A stretch of DNA of 64,000 bases from Amaurobius ferox (GCA_951213105.1 OX578138.1:63711040-63775039); one strand, 5' to 3'. Counted from the stretch's first letter, positions 33,301-44,513 are shown. The notes: generated by a model from the letters alone, not told the origin. Program-made: numbers and translations.

Positions 33301-34139
33301 ATTAGTTTTTTGTTTTTGTTTTTTTGTTTTCCCTTAAGTAAAAATATTTTATGAATAATTTTAATGTAAAATACAATTATGAAAAATATCTATATATTAT
33401 ACATTGAACTGACTGACTCATTGAGGGAATAATGTATCAAAATTATCGATCATTTCTACAAAGCTAGAATCTTGGTTTGTTTCAGTGTCATTCAATTCGT
33501 CTCAACTTTGAGACAAAGTGAAAAAAAACTGAAATTTCAAAAATTCTAATTGGGGTGTTGTTGTTGTTGAGACCCAGACCGTCCGACCTACCAGAAAGGT
33601 TCTAATTGGGGTGTGACGATGTAAAGGGATTTTCAGAAAAACTTTCACCACTTTTTCTCTCAGAAATAATGAACATACAATTTGATATCCTTTCGAAATA
33701 AAACACAATATAATTTTTTGATTGTTAAAAACCGTTTCACAATACTTAAACAATTTTTGTGTCGTGGAAATGATAATCATGATATTTACGATCCAGAAGT
33801 AGTGAAAGCGCAATTTCATATAGTTTCGCTTCCAATCTGAAAAATGAAACAATTAAATCATTTTCATTCATCGGGAATAAGATTCAGTATATTTTCCCCA
33901 TCTGACATGCTAACAGAATTTCAAAATGTGCGTCATTTGTACGCTTGAATCTGAAAGGGTGTTTGATATTCAAAAAAGTTATCAACAATTTTATTAAGTG
34001 TGTCAATGTCACATTTGATTATAACTAGCCTTTTCGAACACGCGACGCCCCGATTGGAAACGGCTAGAAATAAATATGTTTTACGGATGTAAATTATACT
34101 AATGTTTTGTGTTTTAATGGCGTAAATTTGCAAATAATT
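33301..34139. other. Unassigned AT-rich DNA with one tiny SINE insertion
   Basis: Apart from the 42-base SINE fragment at 33558-33599 I see no repeat copy or gene. A minus-strand frame at 33502-33852 crosses the SINE fragment and its target duplication, which argues against it being a gene. Confidence 0.4.
33558..33599 (-). mobile_element. Extremely 5'-truncated SINE (42 bp) with a perfect target duplication
   Basis: Only the last part of the SINE tail is present: TTGTTGTTGAGACCCAGACC followed by 'gtccgacctaccagaaagg'. It is bounded on both sides by TTCTAATTGGGGTG (33544-33557 and 33600-33613), a perfect 14-base duplication. This is the signature of target-primed reverse transcription that stopped early. 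Confidence 0.9.
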
Positions 34140-35050
34140 TTAAATAACCCGATTTGAATAATGACGCGGTTTCATTTTTTATCAATATATTTATATTCCC
34201 CACTGCTTTTACTTTCCCTGCAATGCATGGTAATGTATAGGGAAAGTATTGGAGTCATGCCGGAAATCGCAACTCGACCTTTTGATGGATCTACACGTTT
34301 TGACACCTCTTGATTACGAAGACACCATTTTTAGCGTGACACGTCTGTGCAATGTATGTATCCACTCTAACTCAAAAACTAATGGACCGAATTTCCTAAA
34401 ATGTGGTAGGTAAGTCACTTGTGGGTGACCCTGGTGCTGATTTAATTTTAGTACGATTCGAAAAAATAAAACCTGCTTTTTTTTTACGAAACGGTCCACA
34501 AAAAACACCAAAATCTAAAGTAAAAGACTACGTGTGCTCAAATATATCAATTAAATGCGTGTTCTATACGTAATTTTTGACGAGGAAAAGAATAAGATCA
34601 ACCCCATTAATCGTGAACTAACCATTCTCGAAATATTGATTTTTTTCCCTCCGCCTTTGAAAGAAATTCCAGTTACCAAATAAAAACAAAAATTGAATTT
34701 AATTAATTCAGTGTCATTTTGTGCAATTAAACTCAATTTCATTAATTATGAAAGAAGTAAAGAGAAAAAGAATTTGAGTCTGCAGGGAAAGTCATGTGCT
34801 GCTCACATCCAATTTTTTATTCTACCAGTCTCGGTTAAAAGGAGAAAATATCGAAATCTATTTTAACTTCATATTGCAGCCTTTTACTTTAAAATCATGT
34901 TCTCTATCTGAGACTCCCGTTTAAACTCCGTCTGAACCGTCCCAATGATATTGTTAAAAAGTTCTGGGCAAACGATAACTATGGAAGGCACTTTCATTTC
35001 TTCTTTCTTTTCAAATAGTTTTCTTTTAACACATTTCTGAAGTTATATTA
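34140..35050 (+). repeat. Family G repeat, copy 4, with one B inserted and another B at its end
   Basis: Blocks: 'gatttgaataatgacgcgg' (34150), then an inserted B at 34210-34812, then 'ttttaacttcatattgcag', 'tttaaaatcatgttctctat', 'tttaaactccgtctgaacc' and 'tgaagttatattatc' next to the B head at 35053. The last blocks align with 50160-50343, including the junction to the following hairpin. Confidence 0.55.
34210..34812 (+). mobile_element. Family B element inside family G
   Basis: Hairpin 34210-34248 (TACTTTCCCTGCAATGCATG), 'ttgatggatctacacg', almost no microsatellite ('acgtctgtgcaatgtatg'), only one box (AAAATGTGGTAGGTAAGTC near 34398), 'accattctcgaaatatt' near 34621, terminus 'gcagggaaagtcatgtgctg' at 34782-34801. 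It is shorter than other B copies because the microsatellite and one box module are missing. Confidence 0.75.
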
Positions 35051-35052
35051 TC

Positions 35053-36212
35053 ACTTTCCCTACAATACATGATAATATATATGGAAAGTATTGGAATCAT
35101 GTCAAAAATTGCAACTAGAATTTTCAACGGATCTACATGCTTTGGAACCTCTAGAATACAAAAAATCTATTTTTGGTTTTACGCCTGTGTGTGTACCTGT
35201 GTATCTATCTCTCTCTCTGTCTCTGTGTGTGTGTGTGTGCAATGTATGTATCCACTCTAACTTAAAAACTAATAGACTAAATTTCATAAAATTTAATAAG
35301 TCACTTGTGAGTTATCCTAGTGCTGATTAAGTTTTGGTGCAATTTGGAATAAAAGAACCTGTCTTTTTTTTTGCGAAATGGCCCGTGAAAATTGCATATA
35401 TATCCACTCTAACTAAAATATTTATTAACCAAATTTCACAAAAATTTGGCAGATAAGTCAAGTCACATGCGGGTTACTCTGGTGCTGATTAGATTTTGGT
35501 ACTATTATTATTTTTTTTTGTCTAAAAGGCCCGCAATAATCGTCAAAATCCAAAATAAAAAATCTGATGTGTGCAGCACATGACTTTCCCTGCAGACTTA
35601 TATCCACGTTCGCTTTATTTTAATTAAATTTAATTCATTTTCATTCAATTTTCAGTCTCATTTGGTAACTGGACTTATTTTCAAAGACGGCGTAGAGAAA
35701 AAACGAAAATCCAAAATATCTCGAGAACGGCACGTCCTAGTGTAATGGGGTTGATCTTATTATTTTCTTCGTTAAAAATTAACGTATAAAACAAGCATTT
35801 AATGGATATATTTCAGCCTACGTAGTTTTTTTTTATTTTAGATTTTGTCGATTTTTGCAGGCCATTTTGCAAAAAAAGGCAGGTCATTTTTTTCCGAATC
35901 ATAACAAAATCTAATCAGCACCAGGGTGACCCACAAACGACTTATCTACCAAATTTTGTGAAACTCGGTTCGTTAGATTTTCAGCTAGAGTGGATATAAA
36001 CTTTTGCGGGCCATTTCGCAAAAAAAGGCGAATTTTTTTTAATCCGAATCGTACCCAAAACTAATCAGCACCAGATTCGCCTACAAGTGACTTACCTACC
36101 AAATTTTATGAAATTTGGTCCATTAGTTTTTTAGTTAGAGTGGATACAAAATCTGCACAGACAGACACACACACACACACACAGACAGACACACACACAC
36201 ACACACAGACAG

Positions 36213-36243
<31 letters not shown>

Positions 36244-36760
36244 GACACACATACACACACACACAGACAGACACACATACACACACACACAGACAGACAC
36301 ACATACACACACACACAGACGTCACGCTAAAAATAGTTTTTTCGTATTCTAGGGGTCTCGAAACGTGTAGATCCGTCGAAAACTCGAGTTGCGATTTTCG
36401 GCACGATTCCAATACTTTCCCTATATATTACCATGTATTGCAGGGAAAGTAAAAAACAACGTATGCTCAACTGTATCAATTAAATGCTTGTTTTATACTT
36501 AATTTTTGACAATAAACCGATTCCATTACTCTAGGACTAACCGTTCTCAAGATACTTTAGTTTTTTACGAGTTTGCAACTCCTGTTTTGAAAATACGACG
36601 TTACCAAATGAAAACGAAAATTGGATTAAAAGTGCGAACCTAGTGTACTTTCAAATAATTATGTGTGTTATTTTGAGCAATTAAACTCATTATCAAAGAA
36701 ATGAAAAGAAATTGAATTTGAGTCTGTAGGGAAAGTCATGTACTGCCCACATCAGATTAT
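35053..36760 (+). mobile_element. Family B element, outer copy interrupted by an inverted B
   Basis: Hairpin 35053-35091, GTGT/CTCT tract 35187-35240, boxes near 35285 and 35440. It breaks in 'caaaataaaa' at about 35560 and resumes at 36452 with 'caacgtatgctcaa', exactly the next phrase of uninterrupted copies. It ends near 36760 with 'gtagggaaagtcatgtactg'. Confidence 0.75.
35562..36451 (-). mobile_element. Family B element inserted antiparallel inside another B (second case)
   Basis: Starts TCTGATGTGTGCAGCACATG after an A-run. Minus-strand order: hairpin 36414-36451, 'tcgacggatctacacg', a long GT/GTCT tract in alternating blocks (36160-36320), boxes near 36105 and 35950, TTCTCGAGATATT (minus) near 35715-35727, second arm CTGCAGGGAAAGTC near 35583-35596. 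Long frames of alternating V and C, or T and H, are microsatellite translation. Confidence 0.8.
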
Positions 36761-36764
36761 TTTT

Positions 36765-37489
36765 TCTATTACTATAAAAAATTTTAAAAAAAAATTGATA
36801 AGATCAATATAAAATTTCCTATTCTTGCATTTCAAGCTTACGTTATATGCCTATCTAAATACATAAATTTGAGGTTTTCTCATAATACACGTTTTAAGGC
36901 ACCCTTCAATATGTTTCGATTTTTTGAAAGTATGCTTTTAAATGTTTTGATTAGGTAAAAATTCTAATATAAGTCACAGCAAGGTTATAGCTTTACGTAT
37001 GCTGAAATATATTTGTATTAGAAATAATTTTGGAATAAATATCATTTATTGTTTGTAAATAATTAAAAATATAGTTTAATATTGCTGGAAATGCAGGGTC
37101 ATATTTTTATTAATGTCTTTGATATTTAATAGAACCCGGTTATGACGAGCAGTTTGGAGCCCACTAATTCGCTTGCAACGGCAAAGTTATATATAATTTC
37201 AAGTACGATCGGTGAAGCGCTGACTACCTATTGTGATGTTGCCCCTATGGTGTCTTTGTAAAACAGTCCTTTATCCCCATTTCAGGGTAAAAACGAGGTT
37301 ACTTCATGGGAAATTTCGAACGTGATCCGATTTGTGGCGTTGAGGTAATTTGGTTAAAACGACTCAATGATACAAAAACTTCGTAAATATAGCATAAACA
37401 TAGAAATGTACTAGTCAACAGATTTCAAAGCCACAAAAAAGTCAGCTACTTTAGACCTGACAGGATTATACGAACTATCCAGACGACCG
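36765..37489. other. Unassigned DNA
   Basis: No copy elsewhere in the window. 37140-37260 is more GC-balanced ('cggttatgacgagcagttt', 'cgatcggtgaagcgctgac') and may be host or an old element. No gene I can support. Confidence 0.35.
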
Positions 37490-38054
37490 TGGAGGTTTGC
37501 GCCGTATTAAGGCTAGCAGCGTGCAGGTTTCAATCTCTCATCCAGCAAAGCCGCGGTCGCGTACTCGGCGGAATCATTCACCGGGTAGGGTCCGAAGAAC
37601 ACCCGCCAGGCCCGACCCCAGTCGCCGGTCGGATCTAGGCTCAGGTCATGAATAGACACAGTCCGTGAGATCTCGACCACCTGGAAGAGACCGAGGCCTA
37701 ACTGCCTCACCGATACGACGGTCGGTTCCTCGACAACCGGTTTCTCGGAATATTATGCTCCCGCAATAATAATCTGAGTCGGAGGATCAAGGCTACAGAG
37801 CCAACATCCATAACCATCATCTATGGGTGGCCCGCTCCGGGAGGGGATTAGACCTGACGAGAAGTGCAACCACACATATTCAAGTCAGTTAGGCAACTGA
37901 GGCAGAATAGCACAAGTGGCTCAAGGAAAAGAAAAGCTGTTGCCATCGCCGTGGAGAGAATTGAAGGTGAACACCCAATAAAGCAGGAAAACGAAAGACA
38001 AGGTACTGCGAATGAACAGTAAAACCTTGGAAGAAAGAAAGAATAGCTGAAAAT
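37490..38054. other. GC-rich island, possible retroelement fragment
   Basis: Composition changes abruptly from AT-rich to clearly GC-rich (to about 37860) and then purine-rich (to about 38050). The phrases 'gacctgacaggatta' (37453) and 'gattagacctgacgag' (37847) bracket the GC-rich core. It ends against the C element at 38055. Only one copy occurs in the window. It reads like the 5' region of a non-LTR retrotransposon or a captured exon, but I do not recognise a family. Confidence 0.4.
37513..37752 (-). CDS. Unidentified open frame in the GC-rich island, partial
   Basis: About 80 codons without a stop on the minus strand, ending in TAG at 37513-37515 and preceded by an in-frame TAA at 37753-37755. 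There is no convincing ATG: the first methionine-capable codon in the run is a GTG, so if this is real it is an exon or a truncated coding segment. The residues look protein-like, with mixed hydrophobic and charged positions (for example LGLGLFQVVEISRTVSIHDL, then GDWGRAWRVFFGPYPV), unlike the low-complexity frames elsewhere. I recognise no domain. A chance frame in GC-rich DNA is a real alternative, since stops are rarer there. Confidence 0.25.
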   Translation of the reverse strand, partial: YSEKPVVEEPTVVSVRQLGLGLFQVVEISRTVSIHDLSLDPTGDWGRAWRVFFGPYPVNDSAEYATAALLDERLKPARC

Positions 38055-39353
38055 AACAAGAAAGATCAATCATGCTTAAAGCATTGATTATGAAACACTT
38101 TCCAACTTCAATGCAATTTTATTTAAAAAAGTCGAAAATGCAATACATTCCTCGGTAATATTTTAAAACTTATCACAATACTACATTGATTTATTATATT
38201 TGAAAACTTAAACCTTCATTGAAAAAAATGAGCTTCATTCAAATGACGGCATTGAAATATAAATTGCCTGGTTTAAATATCTCTAAAATGCAATACATTC
38301 CACGGTAATATTTTTAAAACTATCATAATACTACGATAATTTATTATATTTGAAAACTTCATCGAAAACAACTGAAATAAATTCAAATGACGTCATAGAA
38401 AAAATAACACGCCTGGATCTCTATAAAAGCAGGATTTCAGTCATAACTTTCTCCATTTCATTCATCACAATACTATAATAATTTATTTTATTTAAAAATT
38501 AAGACCATGGAGCTACAATTCATAAACTTTATGCTTATAACTTCATCGAAAAAAAGCGTCCTTCTGTTTATAAAATCAATTAATATTTCATTCATATCAG
38601 CCATGCAGACTCCATGGACTGAATTATTTTGTGTTAAAGAAATACAGTAATTCTAATACAACTCATTCTACATATTTTGCTGTTTACATTCTACATAGGT
38701 GAAAAATAGGCTTAGTTGTAGAAATAATCAAATTTGAATGAGAATTTAAACTCAAATATATTGTCATTGTGTTGTTTTAGTATGTAGATGCACATAATTT
38801 AAGCAAAAATAAAGTAGTTTTAGAACGGATACAACACTCAATATGAATTAAAAAGAACTTTAAAAAATCACGATTTTGAAACAAGATGGATGCCATATAT
38901 CATTTTGAAGTGGATCATGTGATCGTTTCATATCATGGTCACGTGATCGTTTCATATAAGATGTGTAATTATTATTTTAATTTTTATTTAAAGAACTACT
39001 GAATATATTTCGCTGAATTTTTTTTTATATATTTTATGGAACAATTTGACTATTACCTAAAATTTTCGAAGCAATTTGTGAATTTTAAATCCGCTTAAAA
39101 AATGTTTGAAAAATTAGGTCCCATAGGGCTCAATGTATTTCATTTTTTCAACCCGGGTTCAATCCAAAACTAATTGGGTGATATTATTCATTTATATTCC
39201 CATAGGTCTTACAGACCGTCTGAACAACATACTAAAATTTCATTTTGATTAAGTCATTTTTACGGCAGTTATCGTGCTAACGGACAGACTGACAGACAGA
39301 CAGACAGAATGAACAAAGTCATAAACACTTTTCAACTTTGTTGTAAAGTGTTA
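38055..39353 (-). mobile_element. Family C element, copy 2, complete
   Basis: Starts AACAAGAAAGATCAATCATG and ends with the hairpin AACACTTTTCAAC ... GTTGTAAAGTGTT at 39324-39353. On the minus strand: hairpin, GTCTGTCTGTCAGTCTGTC (39283-39308), AATGAAATTTTAGTA box (39230-39244), 'cccgggttgaaaaaatg' near 39150, AT-rich body with internal tandem of a 150-200-base block, arm GTTGGAAAGTG near 38097, terminal small hairpin (38065-38090). Confidence 0.75.
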
Positions 39354-40857
39354 AAAACAAGCCGTAAGAGAACAACAGATAGCAAAACGAATAGAAAAAA
39401 CTAAATAATAAGAAAACACACTGAAATAGTAACAAATGAACGTAAGACATTTAAACTAGTTACAAAGCTTGCAAATAAGAAAACTAAGTAGAAAATATTG
39501 AAAAGATGATAAATAATTAGAATAAATAGTAAAGCATTAAATTAAAATTTGAATGAATCAACTGGTTTCGATAGCTAGATGAGCAGGCGTTAAATAAAAT
39601 AAAGGTAAAATAACTCAAATCAAAAAATAACAATTGAATAATAAAACAAAGGAGGAACTTGATCGAAATGGAAAAATTATACCAAATATTTCCAAGCCGA
39701 AGTGGAGAAAAGGCAATGATCATTAACAAAGTAGCTTAATTGAAAAACAATAGAAAACCTTTCGAGATGCATTCCTCTTTATGAGTAAACTAAATATAGG
39801 GATCAATGAAATTAATTAAATTAAACAAATTAGGAAGAATGCACTTTTTATCATCCAACATATAATCCACATATCTGAACCAATATTTGAAATTCTGCAA
39901 ATCAACAAGCTTTTTCTTCAACATAGTGCTATTTAAAATAGTGCTTCTTCCAAACTGCTATAAGATAAATTTTAACCTTATTTGAAACATTTTTGTAATT
40001 GGAAATATATAAGTATATATTCTAGTCGAAACACTCACGTGTTTGGTAGATGTAATTCATATTTTCGGCCTTTCCTAAAAACATATATTTAAGAGTTCAT
40101 TGAATGAACACTCCTTTGGAATACGTTCAAGTACATATTCTATAAATAGATAAAGTAAACACTGAAATGTCGATCGGCCAATGTTTATTACTTTATGAAA
40201 GCTGAAAAATATTTTTATTGAATAGTATTTTCATACAAATATGATATATTACTTATCAATAATCTGTATCAAAGCCAGTATAAAAAAACTGTATCTACCG
40301 TCCTACAATTTTAATCAATTTATTAAAATCTAATAAGCAGATTTAATAATAAATAATGTTTTGTCTCCTGAAACATAATCGAATTGCTTCCATACGTTCC
40401 AGGTTTAAGAGTAATTGTACGTTGTTTAAAATGTTTTTTTTATTTTATCTATTGCAGTAATGCTGAAGGGGTTACAGGACTGATTCTTAAAACGCTACAA
40501 AGTAGAAATAAAAATTCATCCTATTCGACATTTTGTATTTTTGAAATATACATTTTAGAAACACACTTTCTAGTGATATACAGAAATATATCTTATAAAG
40601 AATTAAAAACTACTAACCATTTGTCGAACAAAAAATGAGTGTGATAGCAAACGTGCAACATTACTCAGAAAATTTAACATCCAAGATAAAAATTTTGGCA
40701 TCAAACTGTACTTTAGGATCAATTTCTTATGGTGAACGTAAAGTAATTTGTACTTAAAGTACTTTTCTATTTTATACAATGATGCAGTAGGCTTTCACAA
40801 AATTTTTAAAATTTCAACAACATAAAGAAAACATTTTTGCAACGAGAAAATATTAAA
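39354..40857. other. Unassigned AT-rich DNA
   Basis: No family with another copy in the window. Frames at 39517-39729 (minus) and 40384-40638 (plus) are AT-driven and carry no recognisable domain. Confidence 0.4.
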
Positions 40858-41286
40858 GAACAAGAAAGATCAATCATGCATAAGCATTGATTATGAAACA
40901 CTTTCCAACTGAAATGCAATTTCATTTAAAAATTTCTAAAATGTGATACATTCAGTGGTGATATCTTTTATATTATCACAGTACCTCAGTAATTTATTAT
41001 ACTTAAATATTTAAAACTGTATCGAAATATATATCATCTGATTCTCTATGCAAAATCAATGAATATTTCACTCATATAACTTGTATTCCAGACTCCAGAG
41101 CTAAATAATTTTGTGTGAAAAAAATTCAGCAATTCTTATGTACCTCCCCTTACAATCGCTTGATATATTTGCGTTCTGCATAAGTTAAAATTAGGCTTCG
41201 TTGAAGAAATAATTAAAGTTTAGGGATCATTTAAAATCACAACTATTGTAATTGCGTAGGCACGGAATTTAGATACACAGATAATA

Positions 41287-41362
41287 CACAGATGCACAAA
41301 TCCCGGCCGTCCAATTTGTTGCTCGAGTCCTCTGAATGAGTCGGACGATCTGGGTCTTCAAT
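41287..41362 (+). mobile_element. 5'-truncated SINE (76 bp), plus-oriented, variant tail
   Basis: Bounded by a perfect 16-base duplication AGATACACAGATAATA (41271-41286 and 41363-41378). The insert contains 'cccggccgtccaa' and ends 'gagtcggacgatctgggtct' plus 'tcaat', related to the SINE tail 'ggtcggacggtctgggtctc' but with a different middle, so it is a sister subfamily. It ends with no AAC repeat. Confidence 0.8.
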
Positions 41363-41378
41363 AGATACACAGATAATA

Positions 41379-42238
41379 TATGTGTGTGTGTGTGTGTGTG
41401 TATGTATTCAAAGTATTGGAATCGTGCCGAAGATAGGAACTCGAATTTTCGAAGGATCTACACGTTTTGGGACTTCTAGAACACGAAAAAACAATTTTTA
41501 GGACGACGTCTGTGTGTGTAAGGGTGTATCTGTGTATATTTCTGTGTGTCTGTGGGGATATTATATCCACTCTAATTGAAAAACTAATGGACCGAATTTC
41601 ATAAAATTTGGTAGGTATGTTTTTCGTGGGAAATCCTGATGTTCATTAGATTATAGTACGATTCGTAATAAAAGAATCTGCCTTCTTTGCGAAATGGCCG
41701 GCAGAGATTGCCTTTATCCACTCTAGCTAAAATCTAATGAAACAAATTTAACAAAATTTGGTGTATAATATTTTAATAACCTACAAGTGATTTATATACC
41801 AAATTTAACAAAATTTGGTATATAAATCATTTGTAGGTTATTCTAGTACGATTCGGGAAAAAGGAAAGGGCTATTTTTGCGAAATGGCCCGCAAAAATCG
41901 TTAAATATAAAAGTAAAAGACTACGTGTGTTCAATTATATCAATTAAATTCCTATTTTGTACGTGATTTTTGACAACAAAAAGAATAAAACTAATCCCAT
42001 TACTGTAGGACTAGCCGTTCTTGAGATATTCTAGTTTTTTCGCGTTTTCGCTACGTCACCTTTGACAATAAGTCCAGCTATCAAATGAGAACCAAATTTA
42101 AGTTTAACGTGTAAATTCAATGTCACTTAAAATACTTATGGCTGTTATTTTGTGCAGATAAACTCAAATTATTATTGAAGAAATAAAGAGAACGTGAATA
42201 TGAGTCTGCAGGGAAAGACATGTGCTGCCCACATCAGA
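41379..42238 (+). mobile_element. Family B element, 5' hairpin lost
   Basis: A GT tract (41382-41401) abuts 'caaagtattggaatcgtgcc', the phrase that normally follows the hairpin. The body has 'cgaaggatctacacg', a second short GTGT tract, boxes near 41602 and 41750-41825, 'agccgttcttgagatatt' at 42012-42029, and terminus 'gcagggaaagacatgtgctg' at 42208-42227. An inverted duplication of the second box ('aacaaaatttggt' and complement) lies at 41750-41832. Confidence 0.65.
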
Positions 42239-42575
42239 ATTTTTAACAATATTACAACAATGATTTATAGAAGTGAACGGGGATTATTTGCAGGCCATTT
42301 CGAAAAAAATGTATGATCTATATTTAAAGATCCACGAAATTTTTGTAGAATAAAATGTTCTACAAATTTAAGCTGTGTACCAAATTTTAACTCTGTAGGA
42401 CGTAGGAAGTGCATTAAAAATGCCATCAAATAAGTATATCATGAAAAGTTATATATAATTTTTAGAAAAATGAAAAATTATTATCTACAAAATTTGATGC
42501 TTCTCTCGTATACAAAATTATTAAACTCTTGGAAGGATATTTATTATATGTTATATCTCTTTTTTCTTTGTGGAA
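42239..42575. other. Unassigned AT-rich DNA between B and the C head
   Basis: Contains 'gcaggccatttcgaaaaaaa' (42292), a phrase also seen in B bodies, so part may be an old B fragment. Nothing else is recognised. Confidence 0.35.
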
Positions 42576-43007
42576 GATATTCTAAAAGTCAGAATTTAAT
42601 TGAATTTGTTTTTTTCCCTATATTAAATAATTTTTAATTGAAAAACTACTTAACATATTTTACTGAAATTTTTTTATATATTTTATGGCATAATGTGAAT
42701 ATTTCCTAAAAATTTCGAAGCAATTCGTGAATTTTAAATTTGCTTTAAAAATGTTTGAAAAATTAGGTCCCATAGGGTTCAATATATTTCATTTTTTCAA
42801 CCCGGGTTCAATAAAAAACTAATTGGATGATATTATTTATTTATATTCCCATAGGTCCCACAGACCGTCTGAAAAACATACCAAAATTTCATTTTGATAA
42901 AGTCATTTTTACAGTAGTTATCGTGCTAACGAACAGACAGACAGACAGACAGACAGAATGAACAAAGTCATAAACACTTTTCAACTATGTTGTAAAGTGT
43001 TAATAAT

Positions 43008-44320
43008 AACAAGAAAGATCAATCATGCTTAAAGCATTGATTATGAAACACTTTCCTACTTCAATGCAATTTTATTTAAACATGTCTAAAATGCAATACA
43101 TTCCTCGGTAATATTTTAAAACTTATCACAATACTACATTAATTTATTATATTTGACACCTTAAACCTTCATCGAAAAAAATTAACTTCATTCAAATGAC
43201 GGCATTAAAGTATAAATTGCCTGGTTTAAACATCTCTAAAATGAGATACATTCCTCGGTAATAATTTTAGAATTATCATAATACTACGATAATTTATTAT
43301 ATTTGAAAACATCATCGAAAACAACTGAAATTCATTCAAATGACGTCATAAAAAAATAACACGCCTGGCTCTCTCTATGAAAGCAACATTTCATTCATAA
43401 ATAATTCCCCCATTCATGTCATTCATCACAATACTATAATAATTTATTTTATTTAAAAATTGAGACCATTGAGCTACAAGTAAGTAAACTCAATGCGTAA
43501 AACTTCATCGAAAAATATCGTCCTTCTCTTTCTAAAATCAATGAATATTTCATTCATATCAGCTAAGCAGACTCCATGGACTAAATGATTTTGTGTTAAA
43601 GAATTACAGCGATTCTAATACAACTCATACTACATATTTTGCTGTTTACATTCTACATAGGTGAAAAATAGGCTTAATAGTAGAAATAATGAAATTTGGA
43701 AGAGCATTTAAACTGAAATATATTGTCATTGCGTTGTTTCAGTATGTGGATGCACAGAACTTAAGCAAAAATAAAGTAATTTTAGGACGGATACAACACT
43801 CAATATGAATTAAAAAAAACTTTAAAAATCACGATTTTGACACAAGATGGATGCCATATATCATTTTGAAGTGGGTCATGTGATCGTTTCATATCATGGA
43901 CACGTGATCGCTTCATATAAGAGGTGTTATTATTATTGTAATTTTTATTTAAAAAACAACTGAATATATTTCGCTGAATTTTTTTTTATATATTTTATGG
44001 AACAATTTGAATATTGCCTAAAATTTTCGAAGTAATTTGTGAATTTTAAATCCGCTTAAAAAATGCTTGAAAAATTAGGTCCCATAGGGCTCAATGTATT
44101 CCATTTTTTCAACCCGGGTTCAATCCAAAACTAATTGGGTGATATTATTCATTTATATTCCCATAGGTCCTATAGACCGTCTGAACAACATACTAAAATT
44201 TCATTTTGATTAAGTCATTTTTACGGCAGTTATCGTGCTAACGGACAGACAGACAGACAGACAGACAGACAGAATGAACAAAGTCATAAACACTTTTCAA
44301 CTTTGTTGTAAAGTGTTAAA
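43008..44320 (-). mobile_element. Family C element, copy 4, complete
   Basis: Very similar to copy 2 throughout: AACAAGAAAGATCAATCATG start, duplicated 'tacattcctcggtaat' blocks, 'cccgggttcaatccaaaac', GTCT tract 44246-44272, hairpin to 44320. It starts next to the hairpin end of copy 3, giving a head-to-tail pair. Confidence 0.75.
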
Positions 44321-44481
44321 AAGTAGTAACTGACGCCGCCGCTGCTATTTGACAAATTTCCCGTTCCCGGAGTTTCTCTGCTTCATACCGCAGAAACTAT
44401 AACATACAAAAATATAAAATTCGGTACGCTTCTAGAGAAAGGTTTGGGAAATACGCTGAAATAAACCGTTTTTCGATCGAT

Positions 44482-44484
<3 letters not shown>
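44321..44484 (+). repeat. Family F repeat, copy 1, truncated by an AT microsatellite
   Basis: Blocks 'gacgccgccgctgctatttg', 'acaaatttcccgttcccgg', 'cttcataccgcagaaacta', 'aatataaaattcggtacgc' and 'ctgaaataaaccgtttttcg' match 50866-51013. The 'ATAAAATTCGGTA' string is a variant of the shared GAAATTTGGTA box. Confidence 0.6.

Positions 44485-44510
<26 letters not shown>
44484..44510. repeat. TA microsatellite
   Basis: Uninterrupted TA dinucleotide run. A second, longer run is at 44789-44838. Confidence 0.9.

Positions 44511-44513
<3 letters not shown>

Larger units (their letters stand above)
40858..43003 (-). mobile_element. Family C element, copy 3, broken by a B element and a SINE fragment
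   Basis: The left part 40858-41286 matches C from its AACAAGAAAGATC end through 'gtaggcacgg'. A 76-base SINE fragment and a B element then intervene, and 42246-42575 does not match C. The head side (42580-43003) matches again: 'aaaaattaggtcccatagg', 'aacccgggttcaataaaaa', GTCT tract (42926-42956), and hairpin CACTTTTCAAC / GTTGTAAAGTGTT to 43003. C copy 4 begins five bases later. Confidence 0.6.

Noticed and set aside
36106..36412. Cysteine/valine-rich or TH/TD-rich small proteins (also at 1746-2003, 2525-2965, 35091-35330)
   Set aside because: They are direct translations of GT/CA microsatellites inside A and B elements; their frame and length vary between copies with the repeat number.
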